Source: J089 sp964549745 (lineage in GTDB: Bacteria; Fidelibacterota; Marinisomatia; Marinisomatales; J089). Taken from it: DNA of 25,415 nucleotides. Location of the stretch: the NCBI GenBank assembly GCA_964549745.1, contig CAZJWP010000021.1:1-25415 (forward strand). The letters are read 5' to 3'. The position numbers and the translations under genes are program-made. The notes beneath the pieces were generated by a model. That model saw nothing but the letters and a program-made list of their open reading frames with translations. It did not search any database and was not told the origin of the DNA. Numbering within the stretch: the first letter of the stretch is position 1; every line of letters starts with the position of its first letter. Positions 7,932-16,047 of the stretch are shown here, in pieces.

Positions 7932-8489
7932 ATGCGCAAAATCACAATTTTACTGAGTACACTTATCATTTTCATCTGGATAGGATGTGCCGATTATCAA
8001 AATGAAACCTATACGGTATCACAATTAGATGCTGAAGCTTGTGCCCTCATTCAGGCTGATTCACTTACAATGGTCATTAAACCGGAAGCGCTTCCTGATT
8101 CAATTTCAACGCAAACTAAAATAGATTCGATGACAACTAACGGCGTTGTCTTTGAAACGCGAACAGATTCGTTATGGTCAGTTCGTTTCCCGACAGATTC
8201 TTTATCAGCAGCATTTGCGATAAGTACAGGAGGGATCAAGGTATTGTATGTGAGTAAGAATATAAATATCGCTTTATTTGACCCAACCGGTGAATTGCAA
8301 ACACCATTATCGAAGAGTATCGATATGGAAACCATCGCTAATTGCCTTGAGGTGGATCCGGTAACCAGCAAACCCGTTTATAAGATCACAGCACGAATTG
8401 AATATGAACTGGATCCCGGATATTATCTTTTAAGATTTGCAGCCGAAAAGAAAGAGAATTTTAAAATGGTAATTTTCAATAAGGATTAG
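7932..8489 (+). CDS. Small putative lipoprotein of unknown function
   Basis: The 185-residue product has a lipoprotein-type signal: basic MRK, a hydrophobic stretch and a lipobox-like IGC with Cys19 as the acylated residue. The -3 residue is Trp, which is unusual, so lipidation is likely but not certain. The mature part (20-185) is rich in Ser, Thr and Asp and ends in beta-strand-like sequence ('YELDPGYYLLRFAAEKKENFKMVIFNKD' in two adjoining strands). I recognise no domain. It starts 12 bases after the secreted partner gene behind a GAGG-like ribosome site and is followed four bases later by the PorV-like gene, so it belongs to the operon. It could be an accessory lipoprotein anchoring or gating the receptor/partner complex; nothing in the sequence proves this. 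Confidence 0.7.
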   Translation: MRKITILLSTLIIFIWIGCADYQNETYTVSQLDAEACALIQADSLTMVIKPEALPDSISTQTKIDSMTTNGVVFETRTDSLWSVRFPTDSLSAAFAISTGGIKVLYVSKNINIALFDPTGELQTPLSKSIDMETIANCLEVDPVTSKPVYKITARIEYELDPGYYLLRFAAEKKENFKMVIFNKD

Positions 8490-8493
8490 ACAA

Positions 8494-9513
8494 ATGAAAA
8501 TCACGAAAAATATTATCATAATCCTTTTTGTTTGCGGTGTTACAACCCTGACAGGGGATAACAAAAAACTCGGTCAAACCGGCTTCCAATTTTTAAGTGT
8601 TATTTCTGATGCCAGAGGTTCGGGAATGGCTGGCGCTATGACGACAATTGAGGGTCATTCAAGTTCATTATTTTATAATCCCGCCGGTATGGCCAGGAGT
8701 ACAAATCTACTTGAAATGAGTTTTAGCCAGTTTACCTGGATTGCCGGTATAAAATATAGTGCAGTAAGTATGTCGTCTGCTCCTGCAAGCGGCAGGTATG
8801 GTGTTTTCGGATTAACGCTTCAATCTGTTGCGTATGGAGAATTCCAGGGGACAATGGTTTGGCCCAACGACCAGGGATTTGTCGATACAGAACTTTTTTA
8901 TCCGACCGCCCTGAGTATTGGTGTTGGTTATGCCCAATCTCTTTCGGATAGATTCTCTATTGGTGGACAGATAAAATCCAATTATCAATATCTTGGAAAT
9001 AGTGTCATCCCTGAAACGGATTCAACATTTGCAAAAGCTAAAAATACAGCCAATACATTGGCGTATGACTTTGGGACAATTTATGAAACCCATTGGAAAG
9101 ATTTTGCATTTGGAATGTCCGTAAGGAATTTCTCACAAGAAATAAAGTATGTCATTGAAGGATTTCAACTGCCACTCACTTTCCAAATTGGCGCTAGTAT
9201 CAATTTATTGGAATTTTCTAAACTGCACTTTTTAGTACCTCCAGCCACCAAAAACCCAAACTTGACTCTGTCTATTGATGCGATACATCCTCGTTCTTTT
9301 ACCGAACGGATGAACGTCGGCTTGGAATATAAACTATTTGACATACTTTACCTTCGATATGGGAAATTGATTAATTATGATGGAAGAGGATCTACTTTCG
9401 GATTAGGTCTCCAAAAAAATATGGGTGAACATTTCCTGGAGATTGACTATGCCTTCACTCCGATTGACTATCTTGGTGATGTTCAAAAAATTTCTATCCG
9501 ATTGGCCTTTTAA
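8494..9513 (+). CDS. PorV/PorQ-family (UPF0164) outer-membrane protein
   Basis: The 339-residue protein has a signal peptide (about 1-21) and then the hallmark of the PorV/PorQ family: 'TGFQFLSVISDARGSGMAGA' followed by the 'SSSLFYNPAGMA' motif (around 60-70). Alternating hydrophobic strands typical of a FadL-like barrel follow, and the chain ends in a strand terminating in Phe ('KISIRLAF'). In T9SS organisms PorV binds the C-terminal signal of exported cargo and shuttles it from the translocon to the attachment complex; PorQ is a related part of the same machinery. It lies between the two receptor/partner pairs, both of whose secreted partners carry T9SS-like C-termini, suggesting a dedicated shuttle. 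It may instead be a general PorV homologue, or an uncharacterised barrel of the same superfamily. Confidence 0.8.
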   Translation: MKITKNIIIILFVCGVTTLTGDNKKLGQTGFQFLSVISDARGSGMAGAMTTIEGHSSSLFYNPAGMARSTNLLEMSFSQFTWIAGIKYSAVSMSSAPASGRYGVFGLTLQSVAYGEFQGTMVWPNDQGFVDTELFYPTALSIGVGYAQSLSDRFSIGGQIKSNYQYLGNSVIPETDSTFAKAKNTANTLAYDFGTIYETHWKDFAFGMSVRNFSQEIKYVIEGFQLPLTFQIGASINLLEFSKLHFLVPPATKNPNLTLSIDAIHPRSFTERMNVGLEYKLFDILYLRYGKLINYDGRGSTFGLGLQKNMGEHFLEIDYAFTPIDYLGDVQKISIRLAF

Positions 9514-9528
9514 CTCTCAGGATTCACC

Positions 9529-10776
9529 ATGAAAAAACAATATTTGGTTCTTACAATGATCGTCGGGTATCTGCTGTTAACCAGTTGTTCAAAACCAAAT
9601 TACCCTGACAATATTTACAACTCCGATGAAACCGTATTACCGGATCCGGTCATTACCAGTGTTTCCCCCAGCGATAGTGTATTTGCCGGAATTGGAATGA
9701 TTACATTGTCCGGAGAGAACTTCGCTGGTCAATCAGACCAAAATTTGGTGTACTTCAATGGATTGAGTGGAACGATTAAATCAGCAACTGCCAGTGAAAT
9801 TCTTGTCCAAACGCCAAATTTGGTTGCGGATAGCGTTAAAATCCAATTATCGGTGATAGGCGCATATCATTTTGCATCTTATGATAATTATAAACTTTAT
9901 CCTCCGGTTATTGAATGGGGGGGATTTGATCACTTTTTTGCTCTATATGGCATGGCTATGGATAGTTCAGAAAATTTATATATCTCCCACTCAGATGATC
10001 GGGATGTCCTTCGTGTTTTCCCCGGAGGTGTCAGAGATTCGATTGTATATGGTACTCACAGTCGTTTTTTAAAAGCCGATGCAATGCGTATTGGCCCCGG
10101 AGGAGTTTTATATCTTGCGCGCCGCAATAAGACGATTTATACCATCGATGCCGGAGGTGGGTCTGCCTCTTCATGGAAGACACTCCCCGGCAATATTAAA
10201 GCTTACGATTTGGACTTTGATCAATATGGGAACCTTTATTCCGGTGGCCGCTCAAATCAACTGTTCCGTATTAACGTGGTCGATGACGAATCTGATTTTT
10301 CTACTGTGGCTACATATCCTGACAATGTTGAAGTGAATAATATTCGTGTATTTGGTGGGTACGTATATATCATTGGAGCCTATACGGGTTCCGATACCAC
10401 GGTAATTCAGAATGGTATTTGGAGAAATGAAATTATTGATGCGGCCACGCTTGGCTCTAATGAGCTGGTCATTGATTGGGATACAGCAATGGGCGCCGAT
10501 GCCCCAATTATGTCAGGGATTACTTTTGCCGAAGACGGAACCATGATTGTCGCCTGTGAAAATGTTGCTGCGCTCTATGCCATCGATCCACCTTATACCG
10601 ATCAAGCAATTACACCGATATATACGGAGGTATTGGATCCACCTGCCACGACAATCACATGGGGTAACAGTAATTATTTGTATGTAAACAGTCGAAATTC
10701 TGACGATACAAAAAAACGAATATATCGTGTAGATATGGTGAAGCAAGGCGCTCCCTATTATGGTCGAACATTTTAA
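9529..10776 (+). CDS. Lipoprotein with TIG/IPT domain and NHL-like beta-propeller
   Basis: The 415-residue product has a clear lipoprotein signal, with LTSC placing the acylated Cys at 20. After a short linker comes an IPT/TIG immunoglobulin-like domain (about 40-125; 'PVITSVSPSDSVFAG', 'ITLSGENFAG', 'VQTPN'). The rest (about 130-415) reads as a beta-propeller with repeated 'G-x-A-x-D-S-x-x-N-L-Y-I' type blades ('MAMDSSENLYISHSDD', 'MRIGPGGVLYLARRNK', 'LDFDQYGNLYSGGRSN'). TIG-propeller lipoproteins occur in FCB outer-membrane uptake loci and probably face outward to bind ligands or glycans. The gene is spaced 15 bases from the PorV-like gene and 13 bases from the second receptor, so it is part of the operon. 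Ligand unknown. Role as a surface binding protein analogous in position to SusE/SusF is inference. Confidence 0.8.
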   Translation: MKKQYLVLTMIVGYLLLTSCSKPNYPDNIYNSDETVLPDPVITSVSPSDSVFAGIGMITLSGENFAGQSDQNLVYFNGLSGTIKSATASEILVQTPNLVADSVKIQLSVIGAYHFASYDNYKLYPPVIEWGGFDHFFALYGMAMDSSENLYISHSDDRDVLRVFPGGVRDSIVYGTHSRFLKADAMRIGPGGVLYLARRNKTIYTIDAGGGSASSWKTLPGNIKAYDLDFDQYGNLYSGGRSNQLFRINVVDDESDFSTVATYPDNVEVNNIRVFGGYVYIIGAYTGSDTTVIQNGIWRNEIIDAATLGSNELVIDWDTAMGADAPIMSGITFAEDGTMIVACENVAALYAIDPPYTDQAITPIYTEVLDPPATTITWGNSNYLYVNSRNSDDTKKRIYRVDMVKQGAPYYGRTF

Positions 10777-10789
10777 TTACTAGCGTAAA

Positions 10790-13700
10790 ATGTTAAGGCG
10801 GATTTTAGCTTTTTCATTTTTTTTAATTGGCTCAGGTTTATTTGCCGGAGTGACCGGTAAATTAGCTGGAACGGTATTAGATAATGACACTCGCAAGCCA
10901 TTGGTGGGTGTGAATATTATTTTAAATGGAGCGGATTTTGGTACTGCTTCTGATCAGAATGGATACTTTGTAATATTGAATATTCCCCCTGGTGAATATT
11001 CGGTAACGGCATCAACAATAGGGTATCAGTCATTTACGTATAACCAGGTAGCGATCTTAATTGACCGAACCACTGAATTGAATTTTGAATTGGAAGTATC
11101 CGCCGTAGAGATGGATGCAGTTCAGGTATCAGCAAAACGTGCTTTAGTTGAACCGGACGTTTCCGCAAGTCAATTTAACATGGATTCCGAAACCATTAAA
11201 ACTGTTCCGGGAGTCCGTTCCGTACCTGATTTGGTCAACCTACAGGCCGGTATTCAAAACATGCACATCCGTGGTGGAAGCATGAATCAAACAGGGTATC
11301 TCGTGGACGGATTTATCTTAAACGATGAGCGGTCTAATCTACCTTATACATCCACTGCTTTAAGTTCAATCCAGGAAGTTCAGGTTCAAACAGGGGGATT
11401 CAGCGCTCAGTATGGAAATATAAGATCTGGTGTCATCAATGTTGTTACAAAAGAGGGCCCTGCCAATCGGTATACCGGCACTGCAACCGTAAGATACAGC
11501 CCCCCAATGCCAAAGCATTTTGGCCGTTCTATATATGACCCTAACTCCTATTTTCTGCGGCCTTACATGGATACGACCGTTTGTTGGACCGGTACTTCAA
11601 ATGGAAACTGGGATACCTATACGCAAAAACAATATCCATCATTCGAGGGCTGGAATTCTATTTCCCAAAGTACGCTTGATGATAACGACCCCACGAATGA
11701 TCTGACTCCGGAAGCAGCAAAGAAACTATTTGAATGGCAACACAGACGTCAGGGAGATATTAAAAAACCTGATCGTACAATCGATTTTGGTATTGGCGGA
11801 CCATTGATCCATTTCTCAAAATTCGGTAATGTGAGATTTTATTTAAGTCAATCAATAGACCAGACACAATTCCTTTTTCCTTTATCGGTAAGCGCTTATA
11901 CCAATACAGTTACTCAGCTGAAAATTGTATCAGACCTATCAAGAAATATTAAATTAACCGTTATAGGACTGAATGGTAAAATCCAGTCGGTTTCCCCATA
12001 TACATGGAAAGTTACACCTACAGGATCAGTGTTACAGACAACTTATGATGTAGCATCATTGTTAAATAGCAGCAGTGGAAATAGTATATTGTATATGCCG
12101 GGTTACTTTTCACCAACGGATATCTATCGAAATATGCTCGGAATAAAGTTGAATCATGTTCTGTCAAATCGAAAATATTATGATGTGATTGTACAATATA
12201 TGGAAAATCGATATGATTCTTATCAAATCTCAATGAGAGATACAAGCAAGACGCATGAGATTGTGAACGGGTTATTTGTTGATGAGGCCCCCTTCGGATA
12301 TTGGGGGTATGGAGTAACGGGAATAGATGGCATGTCTCTCGGTGGGTGGATGAATCTTGGACGGGATCAGACCCGGAATTCCACCGCCGTGTTTAAGGTA
12401 GACTTTGTGAATCAGTTTACAGATCATCAGCAATTAAAAACCGGGTTAGATTATGTCCAAAATGCTTACAAGGTCCGATCCTCAACTGTAAATCCCTCCA
12501 TGTCAACATGGAATCGTGATTTGAAGTATGATGTTTATCCATTTCGATTTGCTTTATATGTAGAGGATAAGATTGAATATAAAGCTCTTGTTGCCAATAT
12601 TGGTTTGCGCGGTGAAATGACCTCATCAAATACAGACGTTTACAAACTTGAAGACTATGATCCCTTTTTCAAGCAAGGATTAGGGAATACAATTGAATCA
12701 GAAGCACCCATAGTCCCGTCTAAAATTGAAAAAAAGCTCAGTCCCGTATTGGGGATATCACATCCAATTACGACCACATCAAAACTGTATTTTAATTATG
12801 GTCATTTCTATTCGGAACCTGAGTCATCTTACCGGTTTCGGCTGCAGAGAGAATCCAATGGGCTAGTCACGAGTATCGGTAACCCGAACCTGGAGCTTGA
12901 ACGAACCATCGCATATGAATTAGGGTATGCCAAAAGTATTAAAAATATTTTCGTGATCAATCTGGCTGGCTATTATAAAGATGTCACCAACCAGGCGGGT
13001 TGGATATATTATCAGAATATTAATAATTCGGTTCAATATGATAAAGCAGCCAATAATAACTATGCTGACATCCGGGGATTTGAACTCACACTCAATAAAA
13101 CCAAAGGAGACTGGTTTTCAGGATTCATTAACTATACATACATGGTCACATCTTCCGGTTATTTTGGATTAACGAGCTATTATCAGGATCCAAACTCACA
13201 ACGAGAATTTGAACAAATTAATCCTGCCCAAAGTAAACCTCATCCACAGCCATATGCCCGCGCTAATTTGAATTTTTTCACACCGGCTCGATTTGGTCCC
13301 AAAGTTATCGGGAATTTTTATCCATTTGCCGATTGGAGTTTAATTTTTCTTGGTTCTTATATCAGCGGGACCTACAGTACGTATAATCCTCAAAATATCC
13401 CGTCTATTGTCGATAATATACGTTGGGTAGATCGGTACAATGTGGATTTAAAGATTTCCAAATCAGTTCGAATCAATACGAGCAGAATTGAATTTTTTGT
13501 TGATGTTGCAAATCTTCTTAACACAAAATATTTAAGTTCAGCCGGATTCTCTGATAATTATGATTATGTTAACTATATAGAATCTCTCCATTTCGATTGG
13601 GAGACAGGAAAAGAACAGGGCCATGATAGAGTCGGTATGTACCGTAAGCCGGGTGTACCCTATCAAGAATTTAATCCCACTGATCCTGATAATCTAACGT

Positions 13701-13813
13701 CCGAAGAGAAAAAGATCTTAAAGGATAAAGCATACATTGATATGCCAAATTTGGAATCGGTAACCTTTTTGAATCCACGTGACATTACATTCGGATTCAC
13801 TGTAGAGTTTTAA
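10790..13813 (+). CDS. TonB-dependent outer-membrane receptor, paralogue of copy A (copy B)
   Basis: The 1007-residue protein has the same plan as the receptor at 2741: signal peptide (1-20), CarboxypepD_reg-like domain (about 22-106; 'VLDNDTRKPLVGVNIIL', 'YFVILNIPPGEYSV'), a TonB-box-like AVQVSA (110-115), plug (about 122-230; IRG at 160, LVDG at 171, IRSGVINVV at 211) and a beta-barrel ending 'FTVEF'. The early-barrel stretch (YDPNSYFLRPY, CWTGTSNGNWD, LTPEAAKKLFEWQ) and the C-terminal ILKDKAYIDMPN and FLNPRDI motifs are shared with copy A, while the middle of the barrel has diverged, as expected if the two bind different ligands. Copy B lacks about 40 residues that copy A has before ILKDKAYIDMPN. 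It is followed two bases later by its own secreted partner. Substrate unknown. Confidence 0.9.
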   Translation: MLRRILAFSFFLIGSGLFAGVTGKLAGTVLDNDTRKPLVGVNIILNGADFGTASDQNGYFVILNIPPGEYSVTASTIGYQSFTYNQVAILIDRTTELNFELEVSAVEMDAVQVSAKRALVEPDVSASQFNMDSETIKTVPGVRSVPDLVNLQAGIQNMHIRGGSMNQTGYLVDGFILNDERSNLPYTSTALSSIQEVQVQTGGFSAQYGNIRSGVINVVTKEGPANRYTGTATVRYSPPMPKHFGRSIYDPNSYFLRPYMDTTVCWTGTSNGNWDTYTQKQYPSFEGWNSISQSTLDDNDPTNDLTPEAAKKLFEWQHRRQGDIKKPDRTIDFGIGGPLIHFSKFGNVRFYLSQSIDQTQFLFPLSVSAYTNTVTQLKIVSDLSRNIKLTVIGLNGKIQSVSPYTWKVTPTGSVLQTTYDVASLLNSSSGNSILYMPGYFSPTDIYRNMLGIKLNHVLSNRKYYDVIVQYMENRYDSYQISMRDTSKTHEIVNGLFVDEAPFGYWGYGVTGIDGMSLGGWMNLGRDQTRNSTAVFKVDFVNQFTDHQQLKTGLDYVQNAYKVRSSTVNPSMSTWNRDLKYDVYPFRFALYVEDKIEYKALVANIGLRGEMTSSNTDVYKLEDYDPFFKQGLGNTIESEAPIVPSKIEKKLSPVLGISHPITTTSKLYFNYGHFYSEPESSYRFRLQRESNGLVTSIGNPNLELERTIAYELGYAKSIKNIFVINLAGYYKDVTNQAGWIYYQNINNSVQYDKAANNNYADIRGFELTLNKTKGDWFSGFINYTYMVTSSGYFGLTSYYQDPNSQREFEQINPAQSKPHPQPYARANLNFFTPARFGPKVIGNFYPFADWSLIFLGSYISGTYSTYNPQNIPSIVDNIRWVDRYNVDLKISKSVRINTSRIEFFVDVANLLNTKYLSSAGFSDNYDYVNYIESLHFDWETGKEQGHDRVGMYRKPGVPYQEFNPTDPDNLTSEEKKILKDKAYIDMPNLESVTFLNPRDITFGFTVEF

Positions 13814-13815
13814 CA

Positions 13816-15945
13816 ATGAGACGAATTCAATATTCCGCTCTAATTATTTCTATCATAGTGATCTGTCACTTACAGGCTCAGGTAGATGAAACGAAACTCT
13901 CCTATATTCGAATTGGTTCTCTCCAGAGCCAGTTCTCAGCCTATGGGTCTGAACGTGCCTGGAATAATGTATACTATGAAGGACTGAGATGGCCGGCTGA
14001 CTATTCCTACCAGGACAATTCGGTTATAAAACGAGCCTGGATTGCCTGTGAGGATTTCACCGATGATCAGGATTACCATTGGGATCATTACGCTGATTAT
14101 TTTACGTTGGGGTATACCGGGATTGGACTGTTCCCGATGAAATTGCAACAAACTGCCAAGTTTTTGCCTCCCGTTATTTATGTAGATGGTATGGACTTAA
14201 GCTCAATTTATTTAACAGACATTGATAGTGTTGATGCAAATCAGATTCCCGATCGAATTATTAGAAATGTTGTGAACACATCCATGGGTCTTACCATGGA
14301 GCGGACCATTTATGCATTTAGCCAGCAATACCACGATAATTATTTTATCAAAGTGTTTACGTTCACTAATACAGGTAATACGGATTGGGATTCTGAAATT
14401 GAGCTTCATAATACGTTACATGGAGTTCGAGTAGGTTGGGGAACTCGTTATTCCGGCGGTCGCGAAGCGGGTTGGACGATCGGAGACGGACAGTCGTGGG
14501 GGAAGCACACTTGGGTTACCCGGCGTGGTGAGGATTATGCACAACATGCAACCGATGTTTTGACAGAATCAAATCCAATTGTTGATTGGATCCGATGTGG
14601 TTTTGCCTGGGCCGGGCAAACATCACGGAATTCTTTTGATAACCTTGGCGGCCCGGATCTTGCCGGTAACGGACGTTTGTCTTCGCCGCATCATGTTGGT
14701 TCTGCAATCCTTCATGTTGATGTGAGTCCAACTGATCATTCAGATGATGTGAATGAACCAGTGTTTAATGGGTGGCATGCCGGGGATACCTATCCGGGAT
14801 TGGGGAATCTTCAGGCTACGGATGAGTTAAACATGTCTAAAGTATATTCGATGCTTTCAGGAAACCCATATCTGGGTAAAGGCGGGGATGAGAGATTCGA
14901 TGAAGTCTATGGCCAAAGCAATCTGGATCCGTTCACAGTGCATAACGATGAAGGCGGCACGAATGTTATGATGACCTATGGTCCCTGGGATTTAGCTCCG
15001 GGAGAAAGTGTGACTATCGTCGAGGCTGAGGGGATAAACGGATTGAATCGCCGGACGTGTGAAATCATTGGAAAACGGTGGAAGCGAGCCTATGAAAATT
15101 CCAGTGATAATGGACCTTTCACCCTACCGGATGGATCCACGACCACGGATAAAGATGTTTACAAAGATACTTGGTTTTATACGGGGAAGGACTCCATTCT
15201 TCTCACATTCAGCAGAGCGAAACGGAATTATGACGCAGGGTTTAATATTCCACAACCGCCTCAACCACCGACCATTTTTGATGTGGAATCAGGTGGGGAT
15301 AGAATTTATTTGACATGGAATCCAAGTCCTTCTGAAAGTGAACCTGATTTTGCAGGATACCAGATTTATCGTGCGGTTGGAAAACCCGACACAACATTCA
15401 ATCTTTTGACTGAGGTTGGCAAGGATGTACATGAATATGAAGACAGAACTCCTGTCCGTGGATTTTCATACTATTATTACATTTTAAGCGTCAATGATGG
15501 TTCCAATAATGTGGATGGCGTCACCAATCCTACCGGTCGGCTCCATAGCAGCCGGTTTTATACAAAGACCACCTCTCCTGCTTATTTAAAAAGGAAACAG
15601 GGGAATTCCTTTGATGATTTCAGGATTGTTCCAAACCCCTATAATATTACTTCAGCCAAGATACAATACCCCGATAATCCGGATCGAATTATGTTTTTAA
15701 ATATACCGGGGCAATGCGATATCAGGATTTATACTGAGCGAGGAGATTTGATTAAGCTTATTCACCATACGGACGGTAGCGGTGATGAGGCCTGGAATTC
15801 GATATCTTCATCACGACAGGTTGTCGTAAGTGGTATTTATATCGTTCATATTGAAGTAACCAAAAATATTATCGATGACAATACCGGTACCACCCTGTTT
15901 CGGAAAGGAGATTCGGTGACCAGAAAATTTTCTATTATCAGATAA
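13816..15945 (+). CDS. Secreted receptor-partner protein with FnIII-like domain and T9SS-type C-terminus (copy B)
   Basis: The 709-residue protein is a paralogue of the one at 5901. It has a signal peptide (about 1-21, LQAQ), a large unassigned Gly/Trp/Tyr-rich region, an FnIII-like domain (about 477-575; 'DFAGYQIYRAVGKPDTTF', 'FSYYYYILSVNDGS') and a VPNPY-type sorting domain (598-709; RIVPNPYNI, YTERGDLI, SGIYIVHIE, 'KFSIIR'). The shared 'VVNTSMGLTMERTIYAFSQ' segment in the unassigned region (compare 'KVNTSIGITMTRKIYAYSR' in copy A) marks a conserved core of the unknown domain. Its C-terminal domain carries an insertion of about 15 residues (near 'NIIDDNTGTTLFRKG') absent from copy A. Only two bases separate it from the receptor stop, so the pair is very probably co-translated. 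Function unknown; surface capture partner of copy B receptor is my inference. Confidence 0.75.
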   Translation: MRRIQYSALIISIIVICHLQAQVDETKLSYIRIGSLQSQFSAYGSERAWNNVYYEGLRWPADYSYQDNSVIKRAWIACEDFTDDQDYHWDHYADYFTLGYTGIGLFPMKLQQTAKFLPPVIYVDGMDLSSIYLTDIDSVDANQIPDRIIRNVVNTSMGLTMERTIYAFSQQYHDNYFIKVFTFTNTGNTDWDSEIELHNTLHGVRVGWGTRYSGGREAGWTIGDGQSWGKHTWVTRRGEDYAQHATDVLTESNPIVDWIRCGFAWAGQTSRNSFDNLGGPDLAGNGRLSSPHHVGSAILHVDVSPTDHSDDVNEPVFNGWHAGDTYPGLGNLQATDELNMSKVYSMLSGNPYLGKGGDERFDEVYGQSNLDPFTVHNDEGGTNVMMTYGPWDLAPGESVTIVEAEGINGLNRRTCEIIGKRWKRAYENSSDNGPFTLPDGSTTTDKDVYKDTWFYTGKDSILLTFSRAKRNYDAGFNIPQPPQPPTIFDVESGGDRIYLTWNPSPSESEPDFAGYQIYRAVGKPDTTFNLLTEVGKDVHEYEDRTPVRGFSYYYYILSVNDGSNNVDGVTNPTGRLHSSRFYTKTTSPAYLKRKQGNSFDDFRIVPNPYNITSAKIQYPDNPDRIMFLNIPGQCDIRIYTERGDLIKLIHHTDGSGDEAWNSISSSRQVVVSGIYIVHIEVTKNIIDDNTGTTLFRKGDSVTRKFSIIR

Positions 15946-15964
15946 TTTCTGATGAATGGATGAA

Positions 15965-15994
15965 ATTCATTGATAAGTTCTGAATTCAATGATA
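15965..15994. repeat. Pair of 11-bp near-identical direct repeats
   Basis: ATTCATTGATA (15965-15975) and ATTCAATGATA (15984-15994) differ at one base and are spaced 19 bases start to start, about two helical turns, in the 102-bp gap before the duplicated-propeller gene. They could be tandem sites for a regulator or chance in AT-rich DNA. Confidence 0.25.
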
Positions 15995-16047
15995 GTTTTC
16001 CATGCTTCTTGGGAAATACTTAACCAGAATAAAAAAGTGGAGGAATA

